A stretch of DNA of 64,000 bases from CAYMDS01 sp964653195. GTDB lineage: Bacteria > Patescibacteriota > Microgenomatia > Levybacterales > UBA12049. Position numbers and translations under genes: made by a program. Under the pieces are notes generated by a model, which saw only the letters and a list, made by a program, of their open reading frames with translations, was not told the DNA's origin and made no database searches. The DNA is taken from positions 1 through 64,000 of the forward strand of contig CAZZCX010000002.1 of the NCBI GenBank assembly GCA_964653195.1. Direction: 5' to 3'. Below, piece by piece: positions 60,575 through 64,000 of the stretch (positions are counted from its first letter, which is position 1; each line of letters begins with the position of its first letter).

Positions 60575-62962
60575 CTAATCTGCGGGGACTGGCTGTGTGG
60601 TATGCTGACGAATCACTGAATGTGACGCTGTTTTAGATTCGTTTTGTTTTTTCTTCATATTAAATGACTTTGTATAAGCAAGAGGAAATACCTCATCCAT
60701 ATGTGAAACAAATTTGAACTCTAGATCTTTTAGGACTTCTTTTGGTACATCTTCTAAATCTTTCTCATTCTCCTTAGGTAAAATGACTGTTTTCAAACCA
60801 GCTCTATGTGCAGCTATAATTTTCTCCTTAACACCACCAATTTCAAGAACTTTACCTCTAAGAGTCACTTCCCCGGTCATACCTAGTGTTCGTCTTACAG
60901 GTACATGTGTTAATGCTGAAGCAATAGCTGTAGTGATGGCTATACCTGCTGAAGGCCCATCCTTAGGGGTTGCGCCTTCGGGTACATGTACATGAACATC
61001 TAGCTTTTGATAAAATTTATCAGAAAGGCCTAAATAAGAAGCACGAGTTCTGATATATGACATAGCAGCTTGACAGGATTCTTTCATGACATCACCAAGC
61101 TGTCCTGTCAATATAAGTTGACCTCGCCCTGGCATAAGAGCTACTTCAATAAAGAGAATATCTCCACCCGCTTCGGTCCAAGCTAAACCTGTCACTTGAC
61201 CAACTTCATCTTTCTTTTCAATAAGTGACGCACTGAACTTTATGGGGCCTAAGAACTTTGTTATATCTTTTTCTGTAACCTTTATCTTTTCTTTTTCACC
61301 CTCCGCTATTCTCTTGGCGACTTTTCGAAAAACTGATGCTATTTTTCTCTCTAAATTTCTGACACCAGCCTCTCTTGTATAATGGAGAATTATAAACTTT
61401 AATGCTTCATCAGTAAGATCTATCATTTCTGTTTTCAAACCATGAGCTTCCATTTGTTTTTTAATTAAATAATTTTTTGCTATTTTAAACTTTTCATCTG
61501 AAGTGTAGCCTGCAAAATGAAGAATTTCCAAACGATCGCGAAGTGCTGGTGGAATTGTGTCCAAAACATTTGCAGTAGTTATAAACATAACATCGGAAAG
61601 GTCAAATGGCACTTCTAGATAATGGTCTGAGAATTGGGAATTCTGCTCCGGATCCAGTGCTTCAAGAAGCGCAGATGAAGGATCTCCACGAAAATCAGTA
61701 CCTACTTTATCGATCTCATCTAGCATAAATACCGGATTTTTAGTACCTGCATCTTTAATACCTTGGATAATTCTCCCTGGCAAAGCACCAACATAAGTTC
61801 TCCTGTGACCACGTATCTCAGCCTCATCTCTAATGCCTCCTAATGAAACTCTTACAAATTTTCGTCCAAGAGCACGGGCAATTGATTTACCTATAGATGT
61901 TTTACCTACTCCGGGAGGACCAGCAAAGCAAAGAATAGGACCTTTGATCTTTCCAGCCAATTGATGAACAGCCAAATATTCAACAATTCGTTCTTTAGCT
62001 TTTTTGAGAGCATAATGATCCTCATCCAACATCTTTTCAGATGTTTTAATATCAGACTCATATTTACTTTCTTTATTCCAAGGAACACTAACCAACCAAT
62101 CCAGATAATTTCGTATATATCCCACTTCAGGGTTAAACTGATTCATACCAGAAAGCTTCTTAACTTCTTTTTCTGCTTTCTCACGAACTTCATCCGGCAT
62201 ACCTGAAGTCTTAATCTTCGTTAAAATTTCTTTTGTATCATCATCAACATCTGTATCACTTAATTCTTTCTGAATTGTCTTAAGTCTTTCGCGCAGCATC
62301 GCTTCACGAGCACCTTTTTCAAATCTTTCTTGTGTCTTTGATGCAATTTTTTTCTCAAGTTCCAATACTTTAATTTCTTTACCTAATAAATCTGCTAATT
62401 TCTGAAGCCTTACTTTAACGTCGGAAATCTCTAAAAGTTCTTGACGTTCTACTGGTTTTAAATCTAAAGCTGATGCAATCAAGTCTGATAATTCAGAAGG
62501 TGAATTTTCAGACATAATATTCATAAATACAAGAAAATCAGCAGATTTACCGAAATTCATAGCTCTACGGAATTCATTCGTCAAATGATTACAAAGCGCT
62601 TGAGTTTCTGGAGTATTTTCAATAACCTCTGGTATTTCCTCAACCTTAGCCATCAAAAATGAGTCATGCGTTTCAAAAGATAATATTTTAACACGCGATA
62701 AACCTCTCACTTGTGCGTTTATTTCACCATCTGCCCGAATCATTCGTTCAATACGGGAAAGAGTACCTATCTCAAACAAATCGTTTGTCGAGGGATCATT
62801 TACACGGGAATTTTTTTGAAGTACAAAACAGACTATCCTTTCATGCTTAAATGATGTTTCTAATGCTGCAAGGCTTTTAGGTCTTCCAAAAGTCAGAACT
62901 GAATCAGTATTTGGGAAAATGATACCGTCTCTGATAGGTATTATCGGAACAATTTTTTCCAT
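60575..62962 (-). CDS. lon: ATP-dependent protease Lon
   Basis: A full-length 795-residue Lon. The N-terminal LON substrate domain (VPIIPIRDGIIFPNT, residues ~4-190) and a coiled linker rich in E and K lead to the AAA+ module, with GPPGVGKTSIGKSI (Walker A, ~347) and FMLDEIDKVG (Walker B, ~412). The C-terminal protease has TPKDGPSAGI (catalytic Ser, ~667) and KEKIIAAHRAG (catalytic Lys, ~710). It forms a hexamer that degrades misfolded and regulatory proteins. The C-terminus has a ~30-residue K/N/S/Q tail beyond the domain. Upstream TTGCTA, 16 bases and TATAAA is a possible promoter; a TATAAA only 3 bases from the ATG makes the start point unclear. Confidence 0.97.
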   Translation of the reverse strand: MEKIVPIIPIRDGIIFPNTDSVLTFGRPKSLAALETSFKHERIVCFVLQKNSRVNDPSTNDLFEIGTLSRIERMIRADGEINAQVRGLSRVKILSFETHDSFLMAKVEEIPEVIENTPETQALCNHLTNEFRRAMNFGKSADFLVFMNIMSENSPSELSDLIASALDLKPVERQELLEISDVKVRLQKLADLLGKEIKVLELEKKIASKTQERFEKGAREAMLRERLKTIQKELSDTDVDDDTKEILTKIKTSGMPDEVREKAEKEVKKLSGMNQFNPEVGYIRNYLDWLVSVPWNKESKYESDIKTSEKMLDEDHYALKKAKERIVEYLAVHQLAGKIKGPILCFAGPPGVGKTSIGKSIARALGRKFVRVSLGGIRDEAEIRGHRRTYVGALPGRIIQGIKDAGTKNPVFMLDEIDKVGTDFRGDPSSALLEALDPEQNSQFSDHYLEVPFDLSDVMFITTANVLDTIPPALRDRLEILHFAGYTSDEKFKIAKNYLIKKQMEAHGLKTEMIDLTDEALKFIILHYTREAGVRNLERKIASVFRKVAKRIAEGEKEKIKVTEKDITKFLGPIKFSASLIEKKDEVGQVTGLAWTEAGGDILFIEVALMPGRGQLILTGQLGDVMKESCQAAMSYIRTRASYLGLSDKFYQKLDVHVHVPEGATPKDGPSAGIAITTAIASALTHVPVRRTLGMTGEVTLRGKVLEIGGVKEKIIAAHRAGLKTVILPKENEKDLEDVPKEVLKDLEFKFVSHMDEVFPLAYTKSFNMKKKQNESKTASHSVIRQHTTQPVPAD

Positions 62963-63140
62963 ATTTTTATAATGTATTGAGGTTATTTAGCAATCTATCA
63001 TATGAATTGCTAATTGTCAACCCCTAATCTTATTAACTAGATTAATAAACTCTGTTTAGACCTCCACAGATTAACAAGTGTATTTAATAATATCAAGTCA
63101 TCAAAGTATACCAAAATACATTTTCTGATTCTACTTATCA

Positions 63141-63503
63141 CTAAGTTATATTCTTTTTTACGACTTTTAATAGTGCGTTGATTTCGAAAGGTTTTTCAAT
63201 GATATCATTTATGTATACGTTATCAACTAACTCTGATGCATTTGTTTTAGCAGTCAATAAAACTACCGGAGTTTGAATATTTAGTGAATCCGAGCGTATT
63301 TTTTTACATATCATGACACCATCTCCACCCCATAGCGACATATCGAGAAGTATTAAGTTAAATTTGACTTCACTAATCAACTTTAAAATTTCTTTATAAT
63401 CATTAGGCACAATCACATCAAATGCATTATCTTTGAGTATCAAAGATACCACTTCCGCAATCCCCGCGTCATCTTCAGCTAAAAGAATTTTCTTGTCCAG
63501 CAT
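63141..63503 (-). CDS. Stand-alone response regulator receiver domain
   Basis: A 120-residue CheY-like receiver with no output domain. ILLAEDDAGIAE has the acidic pair, NLILLDMSLWGGDG the phospho-accepting Asp (~54), VVLLTAK the Thr/Ser switch, and DIIEKPFEI the conserved Lys-Pro (~103). It would be phosphorylated by a histidine kinase and act by protein contact. No kinase gene is in the window. TATTGT (63510-63515) lies 6 bases before the ATG, so the transcript is probably leaderless. Confidence 0.9.
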   Translation of the reverse strand: MLDKKILLAEDDAGIAEVVSLILKDNAFDVIVPNDYKEILKLISEVKFNLILLDMSLWGGDGVMICKKIRSDSLNIQTPVVLLTAKTNASELVDNVYINDIIEKPFEINALLKVVKKNIT

Positions 63504-63509
63504 GTCGGT

Positions 63510-63515
63510 ACAATA
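63510..63515 (-). promoter_or_regulatory. -10 box of the receiver gene, leaderless type
   Basis: TATTGT on the minus strand 6 bases before the ATG at 63503. The -35 is weak. Confidence 0.4.
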
Positions 63516-63697
63516 AATTGCACTTAATATTAACAGATTTCATCAAATTATCAAATCAATCTTCGTTTATCATTATTACGAATCTATATTTTACTCTGAT
63601 AAATATTTTTTTGCAGAGTCCAAGCACATACATGGATTATAATACTGAGGCTGGATGTTGAGGGTAATCCTATCACTTTTTCAATACGTTAATCACT

Positions 63698-63877
63698 TTA
63701 ATTTCCCTTAAAGCCGGTTATTGATTCCCCTGATGTTAATATCATTATATTAGGACCAACATTAATTGTCGGATTAGGATTTATTGAATGCGATATAGCT
63801 TGAGCATCTACAGCTACTATGCGCACAAATAGTTTAATGCCAAAAATTACAAGAAACCCAACTATAGCTTTTATCAT
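63698..63877 (-). CDS. Small secreted or membrane-anchored protein (59 residues)
   Basis: A short gene starting at ATG 63877 (MIKAIVGFLVIFGIKLFV), a basic start plus hydrophobic segment, then VAVDAQA (possible cleavage) and a polar tail with HSINPNPTINVGPNIM. The TTG at 63907 is rejected because GGAG (63888-63891), a good ribosome binding site 10 bases before the ATG, and TATAAT at 63915-63920 favour 63877. It resembles in layout the other small secreted frames at 55154 and 59532. No family is recognised. Confidence 0.5.
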   Translation of the reverse strand: MIKAIVGFLVIFGIKLFVRIVAVDAQAISHSINPNPTINVGPNIMILTSGESITGFKGN

Positions 63878-63887
63878 ATACTCTTTT

Positions 63888-63891
63888 CTCC
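63888..63891 (-). promoter_or_regulatory. Ribosome binding site that sets the start of the small gene at 63698
   Basis: GGAG on the minus strand 10 bases before the ATG at 63877. With the TATAAT at 63915-63920 it gives a leader of about 30 bases, unlike the leaderless genes around it. Confidence 0.5.
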
Positions 63892-64000
63892 AAAAAAAAT
63901 TTATCAACTTATTTATTATAAGTCATAAGAGTATTAATGAGGTAAAAGAAAAGTAAGAAGTAGACAATAATCAACGTACCCAAACCCTAGCATAAGCAGG

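Noticed and set aside
63655..63711. Short plus-strand frame after TATAAT with GAGG before its ATG.
   Set aside because: Only 18 codons, and most of it is antisense to the better supported gene at 63698-63877.
1..64000. Alternative genetic code with TGA as glycine, as in Gracilibacteria.
   Set aside because: All large conserved proteins (Lon, GalE, ABC exporter) are intact with the standard code and use normal stops.
1..64000. CRISPR arrays, transposases, prophage or rRNA genes.
   Set aside because: None seen; the only tandem array is the spacerless GGTTAAT repeat.

Overview
The window is AT-rich DNA that reads with the standard genetic code. It carries two 100-base runs of N (3211-3310 and 5947-6046), so it is a scaffold from a draft, probably metagenome-assembled, genome. 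Gene content points to a Patescibacteria/CPR bacterium, most likely of the Microgenomates type. The evidence is very many divergent membrane glycosyltransferases, a DUF5652 small membrane protein, an RRM protein with a Gly/Arg tail, a short GIY-YIG gene at a tRNA, a secreted protein with a dockerin-like C-terminus, and almost no Shine-Dalgarno sequences. This assignment is inference from gene content; no marker gene settles it.

Region 1-25.4 kb (minus strand) is an unusually large envelope-glycan cluster. It holds the N-terminus of a sugar epimerase, galE, GT2 and GT4 glycosyltransferases, a Wzx-type flippase, and a long run of multi-spanning GT-C/PMT-like and YfhO-like proteins, several of them tandem paralogues. 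Two genes at the N runs are broken by assembly. A short plus-strand pair (25.4-26.1 kb) and a 7-fold GGTTAAT tandem repeat separate it from a second cluster (26.2-39.5 kb, minus). That cluster has five GT2 enzymes, a second flippase, two PTPS-related membrane proteins, three more GT-C-like proteins, and a MazG-type gene at its head. The likely logic is that DPM-like GT2 enzymes charge a polyprenyl phosphate with sugar, flippases move lipid-linked glycans out, and the GT-C enzymes use lipid-linked donors on the outer face. Substrates cannot be read from the sequence.

Region 39.5-46.2 kb has an MsbA-like ABC exporter, a large secreted dockerin-type protein, another PMT-like enzyme and an AI-2E family permease. 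At 46.2-46.7 kb a tRNA-Glu(CTC) gene is preceded by a GIY-YIG gene whose last codons lie inside the tRNA. A promoter and a broken copy of the tRNA 5' half, itself interrupted by a palindromic insert, lie upstream of that gene. The next 435 bases hold no gene but show hairpins.

Region 47-64 kb is a mosaic of single genes: alpha/beta hydrolase, MFS transporter, two NUDIX hydrolases, a DUF2079 membrane protein, a one-motif 2H phosphoesterase-like protein, a GNAT-C39 peptidase fusion, a beta-CASP nuclease, an RRM protein with a long leader, an inositol monophosphatase family enzyme, Lon protease, a stand-alone receiver domain and several small secreted peptides. Many genes across the window have a TATAAT-like box only 5-8 bases before the start codon and no ribosome binding site, which implies widespread leaderless transcripts.
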